From NCBI GenBank assembly GCA_964584125.1, contig CAZOYP010000097.1, positions 1 through 7,328 of the forward strand: 7,328 bases of DNA, given 5' to 3'. A program made the position numbers and the translations under genes. Of the stretch, positions 1 through 6,435 are shown in pieces (the stretch's first letter is position 1; every line of letters begins with the position of its first letter). The notes under the pieces were generated by a model. It made no database searches. It had not been told where the DNA came from and saw only the letters and a list, made by a program, of their open reading frames with translations. This stretch comes from Nitromaritima sp964584125 (GTDB lineage Bacteria; Nitrospinota; Nitrospinia; Nitrospinales; VA-1).

Positions 1-127
1 AAGTACAGGACTGATTCAATATGGTATGAAAAGCTTTAAGGCAGGAACAACTCGTGAGCTAGAAGGTCGCCACTTATTTGATAAAATTTTCAGCCGAATG
101 AAAGACTGGGCGGAAGAGTTTTTTTAA
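1..127 (+). CDS. ftsA: Cell division protein FtsA, C-terminal end (partial)
   Basis: Only the last 41 codons are inside the window, read from base 2 to a TAA at 125-127. FtsA is the actin-like ATPase that binds the tail of FtsZ and tethers the Z-ring to the inner membrane. The visible residues start STGLIQYG, matching the last strand of the actin-like fold. They end with FDKIFSRMKDWAEEFF, an amphipathic helix of the type FtsA uses for membrane targeting. ftsZ follows after 17 bases on the same strand, the usual ftsA-ftsZ order, which supports the call. The start and promoter lie upstream of the window. Confidence 0.9.
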   Translation, partial: STGLIQYGMKSFKAGTTRELEGRHLFDKIFSRMKDWAEEFF

Positions 128-134
128 TTTATCT

Positions 135-140
135 GGAGGA
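135..140 (+). promoter_or_regulatory. ftsZ ribosome binding site
   Basis: GGAGGA lies four bases before the ATG at 145, in the 17-base gap after the ftsA stop. It is a near-perfect Shine-Dalgarno sequence, fixes the ftsZ start, and is the strongest one in the window together with that of groES. Confidence 0.85.
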
Positions 141-144
141 AAAA

Positions 145-1311
145 ATGGATTTAATAGAATTTGAACCAAAAAATGAATACTCAGCTTCTATCAAAGTTAT
201 TGGCGTAGGAGGAGGTGGAACAAATGCCGTAAACTCAATGGTTCGCAGTCACACTATGGGGGTGGAGTTTATCGTGGCAAATACTGATATTCAATCACTG
301 GAGGCATCACCATGCACAGAACAAATTCAGTTGGGTGGTAATTTAATGCGTGGGTTGGGGGCAGGAGCAAGTCCTGAAACAGGTCAGCTTGCAGCGGAGG
401 AAAGCGAAGAACACATTCGCAATATGCTTGATGGATCAGACATGGTATTCATAACCGCTGGAATGGGTGGAGGCACTGGGACTGGTGCTGCTCCAATAAT
501 TGCACGTATTGCGCGTGAAGTGGGTGCGCTTACCGTAGGAGTTGTAACGAAACCATTTACATTTGAAGGTAAAAAGCGGATGGTTCAAGCTGAATCAGGC
601 ATCAAGGAGCTTAAAGACGCAATCGATACTTTGATAGTTATTCCCAATCAAAAATTATTAAGTTTTGTTGGTAAGCAAACTTCATTAACTAACGCGTTTG
701 GCATTGTAGACGATGTCCTGCAACAAGCGGTCGGAAGTATCTCTGATTTAATTGTGATTCCGGGGTTAGTCAACTTAGATTTTGCAGACGTAAAAACTAT
801 AATGGGTAATATGGGCAAAGCAATTATGGGAAGCGGTAGTGCAGCGGGAGAAAATAGGGCTATAGAAGCTGCTGAAAAAGCGATTTCGAGCCCCCTTCTT
901 GATGATGCGAATATCGATGGTGCTCGGCAAATTCTTATTAATATTACCGGAGGTGCTGACATGACATTAGCTGAAGTAGATGAAGCCGCAACCCTTATTA
1001 CTAAAACAGCGCACGAAGATGCTAATATAATTTTTGGTACTGTCAATAGTGACAATATGGAAGGGCAAATGCGCGTGACTGTCATTGCAACAGGATTCGA
1101 AATGCAAACTGAGAAAGAAAAACCATCTCCAGCTTCCTTAACAAAGAAAAACCCAGATAATATAGATGTAACAATGCCTATGGCAGTAGGAGACGGGGGA
1201 TATCGTTACCTTAAGAGTCTTGCAAATGAGATTAAGGATGAAAACCCAGAGTCACTTGATCCATCAACAAACTTTGACGTTCCTACGTTTTTAAGGAAAC
1301 ACGCAGACTAA
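145..1311 (+). CDS. ftsZ: Cell division GTPase FtsZ
   Basis: FtsZ is the tubulin-like GTPase that polymerises at mid-cell to form the Z-ring and recruits the division machinery. The 388-residue protein is full length and carries the expected landmarks: the GGGGTNAVN nucleotide-binding loop at about 22-30, the tubulin signature GGGTGTG at 108-114, the catalytic T7 loop NLDFAD at 210-215 (D212 and D215 act on GTP in the neighbouring subunit), and TGGAD at 268-272. A poorly conserved linker of about 55 residues (320-375) follows, and the extreme C-terminus NFDVPTFLRKHAD (376-388) is the conserved peptide that binds FtsA and other tethers. The ATG follows a strong ribosome site, and ftsA lies directly upstream, so the two are probably co-transcribed. 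No clear intrinsic terminator was seen in the 55 bases before the convergent neighbour. Nothing looks damaged. Confidence 0.98.
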   Translation: MDLIEFEPKNEYSASIKVIGVGGGGTNAVNSMVRSHTMGVEFIVANTDIQSLEASPCTEQIQLGGNLMRGLGAGASPETGQLAAEESEEHIRNMLDGSDMVFITAGMGGGTGTGAAPIIARIAREVGALTVGVVTKPFTFEGKKRMVQAESGIKELKDAIDTLIVIPNQKLLSFVGKQTSLTNAFGIVDDVLQQAVGSISDLIVIPGLVNLDFADVKTIMGNMGKAIMGSGSAAGENRAIEAAEKAISSPLLDDANIDGARQILINITGGADMTLAEVDEAATLITKTAHEDANIIFGTVNSDNMEGQMRVTVIATGFEMQTEKEKPSPASLTKKNPDNIDVTMPMAVGDGGYRYLKSLANEIKDENPESLDPSTNFDVPTFLRKHAD

Positions 1312-1366
1312 AAAAACATTACTCATTGTTTATTGAGAAGTAGTAAAAGGGTGAGTCTTGCAAGGC

Positions 1367-2272
1367 TTAACTGCCATTAATTGACCAGTTATAATTCATG
1401 TATGAGATTGAATGGTCGGGGTTTTTTAGCGCTTGCTTATCTTTAGGCAAAACATAAGATTTGATAAAATTAATAACCCCACCTTTTGATTTAAAATCTT
1501 TTTTAAACCAATCAAATATTGGTGATAGGTGGACCTTTGGGGACTTTCTCTGGGAATCAATTCTCATGCCTTTTTTCGGGTTAGATAAAAATACTCTCAT
1601 TTGCTTGTCAAGTTGTTTGTCGAGCTCTTCTGGCTTATAAGCCTCCTTTGCTAGGTCAGGGCAACTTATGGAAGCGCAAACAATAGCGGTATGGATTCTA
1701 GGATCTCCCATTTTGCGGAGAATTTGATGCTCAATCTCATCTAAAGTATATTTTTTTTTATCAACGGCTCCTACCTTAACTTTCCAAACAGATTTAAATA
1801 ACCCACCAACGTCCTTGATGCTTTTTAATGGATAGTTATCTGTCACAATTTTTACGGCAAAAATATTGTAGACATTTATCCAAAATGATAACTTTTCATT
1901 ATTTGTCCTAAGTTTTGAAAGAGAAAATAAATTAAGGTTATTTACCAATCGATGAAAACTAGGATCTATTTTTAGTTTTCCATAATCTACAGTATTTAGG
2001 GCAATTCCTTCTAGGATGTCAGGTTTAACATATTTATTTAAAATTATATCCCAGTCAGAAAACTGAAAGGCATTTGCATGTGTTGAGCTAAATGTATGAA
2101 ACAAAACAAATATAAATATGAAAATAAATTTAAAAACTCTTGTTGCGGGAGTCACACGTCTTAATCTAATTGGGCTACTTTCAGTAATTTTCATATTGCT
2201 GAGGGATAATTTAAGTATAATCAGAGACTTAAAAAACAACGATGAAAAAATTTTCACTCTCTTCCCATGCAT
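1367..2272 (-). CDS. DUF547-family secreted protein, start uncertain
   Basis: This is a DUF547 protein, a family without an established biochemical role. The core spans about residues 72-262 of the longest frame and holds the family hallmarks: VDYGKL, SFWINVYNIFAVKIV (129-143), KKYTLDEIEHQILRK (173-187), DPRIHTAIVCASISCP (190-205) and an AYKPEELDKQL segment. The start is doubtful. The longest frame (ATG at 2272) overlaps the upstream radical SAM gene by 19 bases and adds an odd hydrophobic leader. An ATG at 2194 or a GTG at 2155 would instead give a short basic stretch, a run of Phe/Ile/Val/Leu (about 47-58), then SSTHA-NAFQ with a plausible signal peptidase site near residue 66. None of the three has a good ribosome site. 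Export to the periplasm is therefore likely. It is probably co-transcribed with the radical SAM gene. Confidence 0.85.
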   Translation of the reverse strand: MHGKRVKIFSSLFFKSLIILKLSLSNMKITESSPIRLRRVTPATRVFKFIFIFIFVLFHTFSSTHANAFQFSDWDIILNKYVKPDILEGIALNTVDYGKLKIDPSFHRLVNNLNLFSLSKLRTNNEKLSFWINVYNIFAVKIVTDNYPLKSIKDVGGLFKSVWKVKVGAVDKKKYTLDEIEHQILRKMGDPRIHTAIVCASISCPDLAKEAYKPEELDKQLDKQMRVFLSNPKKGMRIDSQRKSPKVHLSPIFDWFKKDFKSKGGVINFIKSYVLPKDKQALKNPDHSISYMNYNWSINGS

Positions 2273-3084
2273 TTTCTACAAATTCCCAAATTAGCGATCC
2301 CATTTCTGAGCTCTTTTCTTAACTTAAAAAAAGCTTCACTTTGCCAAATTCTAGAAATTTTATCGCGGGTTATATTGCCAAAAGAATGTTTTCGATAATA
2401 ATCATTACAGCACAAAAGAACGTTCCCGTTGTAATCCAAGGTGAGGGCTTTTAATGGATCAGTACAAGTATCTTTTTTATCAAGATTTTTAACTTCAATG
2501 GCGCCGCCACGATTAGAAATAGGTTTATCGTGTATCGAATCTATATGAATATGTTGAGGGTATTTTTTTAGCACTGGCTCCAATTTGTTTAAAAACCTTT
2601 CACTATCAATATCGTGAATAGTAACTCCAATATCGAATACGCCCGCATCAATTAGATCATCGGCTAATTCAATTGAAAGAAAATCTCCGTTAGAAGCAAT
2701 ACGATTAACACAATTCGGGAGATTTTTTTTGACATGTCGAATAAAATTCGGGAGTCTTTTGTCTAAAAGAGGTTCGTTGTAAAAATGATATGAGATGCTA
2801 CCAGAAAAATTTATTTCTTTAAGTTGGTCTATGATTTTATTAAAAGTCTCTTCTGTCATAAAATCTACCGGGGTTTCTTCCAGCGCGTTGGGACAGTAAT
2901 AGCAAGTACGGTTGCAAAAAGTTGAAATCTCAATTGAGACAGAGCGGAAAAAATTAGCGTCTTTATATTTGATAAAATTAGAGAATGACATATAAAACTT
3001 ATATAATAGCCACAATATGCTGGTATCAATATGGGCTTTTTTCAAAAACACATAAACCTTTTCTTTCCAGTTTCTCATGATCAT
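2254..3084 (-). CDS. Radical SAM/SPASM domain protein
   Basis: This is a radical SAM enzyme: a [4Fe-4S] cluster reductively cleaves S-adenosylmethionine to a deoxyadenosyl radical. The cluster motif CxxxCxxC is at C57, C61 and C64 (within STFCNRTCYYCPN). YHFYNEPLLD (99-108) stands where the SAM-binding GGEP-type motif occurs, and RIASNGD follows at 128-134. A C-terminal SPASM-like region supplies C207, C225, C226 and the pair C269/C272, candidate ligands for an auxiliary cluster. At 276 residues it is compact. SPASM enzymes often modify peptides or protein cofactors, but the substrate here is unknown. The ATG at 3084 overlaps the stop of a short upstream frame as ATGA, and a second ATG (M3) lies six bases further on. 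Only a weak AGG serves as ribosome site, so translation may depend on the upstream frame. The 3' end overlaps or abuts the DUF547 gene. Confidence 0.88.
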   Translation of the reverse strand: MIMRNWKEKVYVFLKKAHIDTSILWLLYKFYMSFSNFIKYKDANFFRSVSIEISTFCNRTCYYCPNALEETPVDFMTEETFNKIIDQLKEINFSGSISYHFYNEPLLDKRLPNFIRHVKKNLPNCVNRIASNGDFLSIELADDLIDAGVFDIGVTIHDIDSERFLNKLEPVLKKYPQHIHIDSIHDKPISNRGGAIEVKNLDKKDTCTDPLKALTLDYNGNVLLCCNDYYRKHSFGNITRDKISRIWQSEAFFKLRKELRNGIANLGICRKCMGRE

Positions 3085-3293
3085 TTATACAACCTATCTA
3101 GTAAGCGGTCTCTAATTTCTTGTCGAGCTAAACGGGACAAAGAATTAAGGTGTTCTCCAAGAATAATCGAAATTTCTTGGGCTAAAGCTAAATCCTCAGT
3201 GGTGGGAAAGTTGGGCTGTGTATAACAAAATTCTTATGGGTAATCTTCCCACATTAATTCTATATTATTTATTACTCGATTTAACATGAACAT
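3081..3293 (-). pseudogene. Small frame broken by one in-frame TAA, upstream of the radical SAM gene
   Basis: A single frame of 71 codons runs from an ATG at 3293 to a TGA at 3081-3083, which overlaps the radical SAM start as ATGA. It is interrupted only at codon 20 by a TAA (3234-3236). The first part reads MFMLNRVINN then IELMWEDYP. The second, longer part ends LSRLARQEIRDRLLDRLYK, a charged, helix-like segment that looks protein-coding. The second part has no ATG or GTG, and its first TTG is at codon 52. I do not recognise the family. The simplest reading is a small gene with a nonsense mutation. Other readings are a chance open frame, a leader peptide plus a second product starting at a rare codon, or a sequencing error. 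If the intact form existed, it would be a 70-residue protein translationally coupled to a SPASM enzyme. Confidence 0.45.
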
Positions 3294-3497
3294 TTTTTCT
3301 CTAATATTCTATGTGTATTTCGCTATAATCAAAACTTTTTCTATTGTGAGCCTCTTTTAAATGAATTTATTTCTCGAATTTTTTTTATTTATTAGGAACC
3401 GTTCTGTAAATTTTAAATATAAATGAAGTTTTTTTATGAATTAAACACAGTGCTAATAACTTCAAAGATGAACCCTTATTTTCGATAAATAGATTGT
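3294..3497. other. AT-rich divergent intergenic region
   Basis: About 200 bases lie between the broken small frame (minus) and the HAD gene (plus). I see no convincing coding frame, RNA gene or long inverted repeat. It must hold the start signals for both directions, but only weak promoter-like matches were found. Confidence 0.6.
3306..3332 (-). promoter_or_regulatory. Possible promoter for the radical SAM/DUF547 unit
   Basis: On the minus strand TTGATT (3332-3327) is followed after 15 bases by TAGAAT (3311-3306), a five-of-six match to the -10 consensus. The 15-base spacing is short. The ATG of the broken small frame lies 13 bases beyond the -10. The region is very AT-rich, so chance matches are likely. 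Confidence 0.25.
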
Positions 3498-4340
3498 ATG
3501 ACGGATCCAAAAAAACTCCTCTATGTTTCAGATCTTGACGGTACACTCCTTAATGCAGAAGGTCAACTATCCAAAAATTCAGTAAAAAGGTTAAACAAAT
3601 TAATTGAAAAAGGGCTAAACTTTACAATAGCAACAGCACGCAATTATGACTCAGCTTATCCATTGTTAAAAGGTCTTAACCTCAAACATCCTATTATTTT
3701 GTTCAATGGGGTTTATCTAACAGAACTTCATACTGGAGTGAATTTACATTTTTCAGACTTTATATCTTTAGATGTTATTAAAAATATGGTTTCCATAGTT
3801 GCTGCTCATAATGTAGAGCCTTTTATTTATACCTATGGGGATAAACATTTAGTTTACTATAGAAAAGCCAATAACCTTGGTGCACAGTCATACCTTAAGA
3901 CTATATCTTCTGATCAAAGAGCCCAGAAAGTAGATGCGTTCATTTTTTCTCAGCATGAGCGTATTTCAGGGTTTTTATTAATTGATACCAATGAAGCTCT
4001 GGAGCCAGTTTACGTTGAATTGAAGTTTTGGTATGAAGATCAACTGAATATTTATTTTGCTCCCGATGTTTCTAATCCCAATTTTTTTTGGCTACAAAGT
4101 TTTCACCAAGAAGCGAATAAAGGAAAGATGTTGAAGCAGATGACTCAAATCCTTGGCATTCCACTTTCAAATACGGTGGTTTTCGGTGACTATCTGAATG
4201 ATTTAGATATGTTTGAGGTTGCAGGTTATTCAATTGCTGTTGAAAACGCGTTGCCCGAAGTTAAATCATCTGCAGATCATATAATTCCAAGTAACATAGA
4301 TAAAGGGGTAATTTTATATCTAGAGTCACTTTTTAAATAA
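3498..4340 (+). CDS. Cof-type HAD-superfamily phosphatase
   Basis: This is a haloacid dehalogenase-superfamily hydrolase of the Cof/YidA type, a cytoplasmic Mg-dependent phosphatase acting on small phosphorylated metabolites. All four motifs are present: motif I DLDGTLL at 12-18 (nucleophile D12, acid/base D14), motif II IATAR at 44-48 with T46, motif III K208 within NKGKM, and motif IV GDYLNDLDM at 230-238 (D231 and D235 bind Mg). The inserted region at about 80-190 is the type II cap that sets substrate choice, so the substrate cannot be told. The protein ends NIDKGVILYLESLFK, typical of the family, whose usual length is about 270-290 residues. The ATG at 3498 has no clear ribosome site, and the MTDPKK start just before the first strand fits the family. 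The parvulin gene follows after 43 bases. Confidence 0.9.
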   Translation: MTDPKKLLYVSDLDGTLLNAEGQLSKNSVKRLNKLIEKGLNFTIATARNYDSAYPLLKGLNLKHPIILFNGVYLTELHTGVNLHFSDFISLDVIKNMVSIVAAHNVEPFIYTYGDKHLVYYRKANNLGAQSYLKTISSDQRAQKVDAFIFSQHERISGFLLIDTNEALEPVYVELKFWYEDQLNIYFAPDVSNPNFFWLQSFHQEANKGKMLKQMTQILGIPLSNTVVFGDYLNDLDMFEVAGYSIAVENALPEVKSSADHIIPSNIDKGVILYLESLFK

Positions 4341-4343
4341 AAC

Positions 4344-4352
4344 TGTTATAAT
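4344..4352 (+). promoter_or_regulatory. Extended -10 promoter for the parvulin gene
   Basis: TGTTATAAT is a perfect extended -10 element (TGn plus TATAAT), four bases after the HAD stop. The best -35 candidate is a poor GAGTCA at 4323-4328, 18 bases upstream, which an extended -10 can tolerate. Transcription would begin near 4359, about 25 bases before the ATG at 4384. This suggests the parvulin gene is also transcribed on its own. Confidence 0.5.
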
Positions 4353-4383
4353 GGGAAACTAGATAATAAAAAAATAAAGCTAT

Positions 4384-5031
4384 ATGTCTAATTCAGAACA
4401 ACCAAAAGAACCAGATCAAGCACTTTATCAACGAGATAAAAGTGCAAAAGAGCCAAAAGGCTTAGAGGATGAAAAAAACAAACCTAAACCAAAGCCTAAA
4501 CCAAAATTAAGAAAGGCTTTTGTTCCTAAAAAACTGGTAAAGAATACTGATAAGCCACAAGAATATCGTGCACGACATATTAGAGTTTCTACTCTGGCAT
4601 CTGCAAATATGTTTCGTCAGGCTCTAGTTGATTTTCAAAAAGAATTAGCTTCTGAACCTATTGATGACCCTGACAAGCCTTTCCATGATCAAGAAAAATT
4701 AGAGAACTATTTCACCCGTATAGCGAAAAAATATAGCATGTGCTCAACCAAGGTTCTTGGGGGAGATTTGGGTTGGGTTTGCAAAGGCATGAACATCAAA
4801 ACAGAATCAAAGTTTGGCGCCTTGGAAATGAAGAACGAAGAGAAAATTACTTCTGAATTGATTGATGCAATTACAAAATCAGAAAAATATGTTATTCCAG
4901 AACCCATTAAAACGAAGTTGGGCTACCACATTATTCTTTCGTGTGAAAATAGAGACAGAGTTGAAAAAGAAAAACCTCAGGCTCCGCTAAAACCTAAATC
5001 TGCTCCTGCTGGAACGAATATTCCCACCTAA
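4384..5031 (+). CDS. Cytoplasmic parvulin-type (PpiC) peptidyl-prolyl isomerase
   Basis: A parvulin fold covers about residues 61-190 and would catalyse cis-trans isomerisation of prolyl bonds. By family comparison, H65 (ARHIRV) matches the conserved first-strand histidine, C120 in KYSMCS matches Pin1 Cys113, GGDLGW (126-131) is the core motif, and H182 in GYHII (180-184) is the last-strand histidine. The 60-residue N-terminus is highly charged and disordered-looking, with a (PK)4 run at 34-41. The C-terminal tail after 190 is also Lys/Pro-rich. There is no signal peptide or membrane segment, unlike PrsA/SurA-type exported parvulins, so a cytoplasmic role is inferred. Helix 1 is followed by a longer insert (about 88-105) than in minimal parvulins. 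The ATG at 4384 lacks a clear Shine-Dalgarno sequence. It is downstream of the HAD gene and convergent with the HNH gene. Confidence 0.85.
   Translation: MSNSEQPKEPDQALYQRDKSAKEPKGLEDEKNKPKPKPKPKLRKAFVPKKLVKNTDKPQEYRARHIRVSTLASANMFRQALVDFQKELASEPIDDPDKPFHDQEKLENYFTRIAKKYSMCSTKVLGGDLGWVCKGMNIKTESKFGALEMKNEEKITSELIDAITKSEKYVIPEPIKTKLGYHIILSCENRDRVEKEKPQAPLKPKSAPAGTNIPT
4483..4506 (+). repeat. Tandem 12-base repeat inside the parvulin gene
   Basis: CCTAAACCAAAG (4483-4494) is followed directly by CCTAAACCAAAA (4495-4506), 11 of 12 bases identical. In frame it encodes PKPKPKPK, residues 34-41, so a change in copy number would lengthen or shorten the disordered N-terminus by four residues without a frameshift. 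Confidence 0.8.
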
Positions 5032-5127
5032 TATATTCCAACTGATATTAAAGAATAAGGTCTATATTTATTTCTTTTTCTGGTGATGTTTAAAAGATTC
5101 AACTTGTGAGGAGAACTAGTATAAATT

Positions 5128-5160
5128 GGAATAAAGCATAATTCCGTTTTAAAATTTTTT
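5128..5160 (+). terminator. Weak candidate terminator after the parvulin gene
   Basis: GGAAT (5128-5132) and ATTCC (5141-5145) can form a five-base-pair stem with an eight-base loop, followed by G then TTTTAAAATTTTTT. It lies in the convergent gap between the parvulin and HNH genes. The stem is short and AT-rich, so support is modest. Confidence 0.3.
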
Positions 5161-5191
5161 GGTTAAGTATTTGTCTAATTGCTTGTGAAAT

Positions 5192-5494
5192 TTAAAACTT
5201 AATATCTGTACCCATTTTGTCGCGCAGAATAATTTCGGCAGAAGTGTAATATTTTTTAGTGGTATTACATTTTTTGCATGATGGGACAACGTTCGCTTTG
5301 GTACTTTTCCCTCCTCGAGCTATTGGTACAATGTGATCCATTGTTAAGCTATTCGGGCTAAACTGATCACCACAATAATGGCAAACACCTTTGGCAATCT
5401 TTTCTTTCCACCATTGCGACTGACGCAACTTTCTTCCTTTTGCTTTTTCTTTTCTGAAAGTCTCGTCGTTGTTTAATGCACTTTTCCTGTTCAT
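5192..5494 (-). CDS. Small HNH endonuclease-like protein
   Basis: A 100-residue protein with a complete HNH (beta-beta-alpha metal) nuclease motif. The first zinc-type pair is CHYC at 38-41. MDHIVPIARGG at 52-62 supplies D53 and the catalytic histidine H54. N68 and the second pair C73/C76, followed by N77, complete it. HNH domains cut DNA with one divalent metal at the active site, and the two CxxC pairs hold the fold. The N-terminus (1-35) is basic and would suit DNA contact. No other domain is present. It starts 29 bases after the DUF1566 stop, so it is probably the last gene of the queF unit, and it faces the parvulin gene. The ribosome site before the ATG is weak. Such small nucleases occur in phages, defence islands and ordinary chromosomes; no partner methylase or phage gene is visible here. 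Confidence 0.85.
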   Translation of the reverse strand: MNRKSALNNDETFRKEKAKGRKLRQSQWWKEKIAKGVCHYCGDQFSPNSLTMDHIVPIARGGKSTKANVVPSCKKCNTTKKYYTSAEIILRDKMGTDIKF

Positions 5495-5523
5495 TTTTTA
5501 GTTGTCTTTAAAAACTGCTTTAT

Positions 5524-5988
5524 TTATCGGGTATTTATTAAGATTGATAGGTCGCTACTAAGCCTGACGGCGCGAACTGTCGCGGACATACTACCCTGAG
5601 GATACCAGTGTGTATCTCCTGCATCAAACTCAAACCCAAGAGCGGCTGAAAGTTTGGTTCGACTAGTCCAAAAACAACTTCCATATCCAAACTCAAAAAT
5701 AGGATCGATGTGCAAAAAAAATGTTTTTCCACGCGATAAAAACGGGTGTTCCACTTCATAAAGACTTTGGATCTCAAGTTTATTTGGAAGTCGCCAATCG
5801 TAATACTTCCCAAGTTTTTGCTGATTTAATTTTTCAATATAGTCATTGGCATCGTACCAGCTAATATAGTTGCCTGTCTCCCTGTAGGCATATCCTTCTT
5901 GCCACATTAGCCCTGTAAATGAATCTGAAATAGTTCCATTATCGTTATCTAAAAAACGGTTTTTGCCCAAGGTATTGTTACTAATCAT
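5524..5988 (-). CDS. DUF1566 (Lcl C-terminal domain) protein
   Basis: A 154-residue protein that is nearly all one DUF1566/Lcl_C domain. It shows the family pattern: RFLDNDNGTISDSFTGLMWQ (11-30), YDWRLPNKLEIQSL (63-76), CFWTSR (105-110), and near the end ATVRAVR (136-142). The biochemical role of the domain is not established. Members are often secreted or surface proteins, but here there is no signal peptide or membrane segment, so it is probably cytoplasmic. Its ATG overlaps the stop of the cysteine-cluster gene as ATGA (5985-5988), showing translational coupling and suggesting that the two products are made in step. The HNH gene follows 29 bases later. It is Trp/Tyr-rich with a single cysteine (C105). 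Confidence 0.82.
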   Translation of the reverse strand: MISNNTLGKNRFLDNDNGTISDSFTGLMWQEGYAYRETGNYISWYDANDYIEKLNQQKLGKYYDWRLPNKLEIQSLYEVEHPFLSRGKTFFLHIDPIFEFGYGSCFWTSRTKLSAALGFEFDAGDTHWYPQGSMSATVRAVRLSSDLSILINTR

Positions 5989-6374
5989 TTGAAGAGACTA
6001 GCATTCTTATCTAACTCGAGCAATATCGAATTCTGTTGACTCAACGGAGGGGAAGTTTGAAATTGATAGCTGCATTCTTCGTCGTCATTCGGTTCGATTG
6101 GGTAACGATAGCATAGCAGTGGTTTTGCTTCTGTGTTTAGGTGTACTTTGCATTCATTATTTTGTCCGAGTTGTTGGCAGGGAATTTCGATCGAATAAAA
6201 TAGTTGGTTGCTTTCTATATTCTCACCGACTAGACGAATACCTCTATAACTTAGGTAAAGTTCCAGTTCTTTTAGACTTCTATGTTGATTTAGAGTTACA
6301 TCTCTAACTACGGTGATATTCAAGGTTTTGCAGCATTCCCCACATTTATTACATTCACCAGTTCGTATTAACAA
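5985..6374 (-). CDS. YkgJ-type cysteine-cluster protein, TTG start uncertain
   Basis: This resembles the YkgJ family (CxxCxxCC, putative zinc- or iron-binding). The N-terminus has C8, C11, C14 and C15 in ECNKCGECCK. Further cysteines are C66, C75, C88 (in PLLCYRYP, a typical family position) and C101, eight in all, consistent with a bound metal or Fe-S cluster. The precise role of the family is unknown. The assumed start is a TTG at 6374 with a GGAAAA stretch just before it. However, the same frame stays open for 17 codons upstream (to 6425) and reads plausibly (DENYLLLKSGNGK), yet has no ATG, GTG or TTG. A rare ATA or ATT start or an upstream mutation is possible. The queF stop lies 67 bases from the TTG, and the DUF1566 gene is coupled downstream by an ATGA overlap. 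Confidence 0.8.
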   Translation of the reverse strand: MLIRTGECNKCGECCKTLNITVVRDVTLNQHRSLKELELYLSYRGIRLVGENIESNQLFYSIEIPCQQLGQNNECKVHLNTEAKPLLCYRYPIEPNDDEECSYQFQTSPPLSQQNSILLELDKNASLFK

Positions 6375-6435
6375 TTTTCCATTTCCTGACTTTAAAAGTA
6401 AATAATTTTCATCTATAAACTTTATTCAGACTTTT

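Noticed and set aside
648..1085. Open frame on the minus strand inside ftsZ
   Set aside because: Antisense shadow of a strongly conserved gene; the translation matches no family motif.
1319..1343. Possible hairpin in the ftsZ/DUF547 convergent gap
   Set aside because: Only four continuous pairs (CTCA/TGAG) plus a bulged extension, and no T-tract; not a supportable terminator.
3031..3225. 64-codon plus-strand open frame over the start of the radical SAM gene
   Set aside because: It opposes the radical SAM gene and the better-looking minus-strand short frame, and has no ribosome site.
3234..3236. Alternative genetic code reading TAA as an amino acid
   Set aside because: TAA is the normal stop of ftsA, ftsZ, the HAD gene, the parvulin gene and queF in this window.
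3324..3329. TATAAT on the plus strand as a promoter for the HAD gene
   Set aside because: No -35 or extended -10 match at any usual spacing, in a very AT-rich region, and it would give a leader of about 160 bases.
4707..4907. Minus-strand open frame inside the parvulin gene
   Set aside because: It lies opposite the conserved parvulin core and is a shadow.
5538..5813. Second minus-strand frame inside the DUF1566 gene
   Set aside because: The DUF1566 frame carries the family motifs; this is the same DNA out of frame.
6098..6307. Plus-strand open frame opposite the cysteine-cluster gene
   Set aside because: It is antisense to a gene with a clear cysteine pattern and has no ribosome site.
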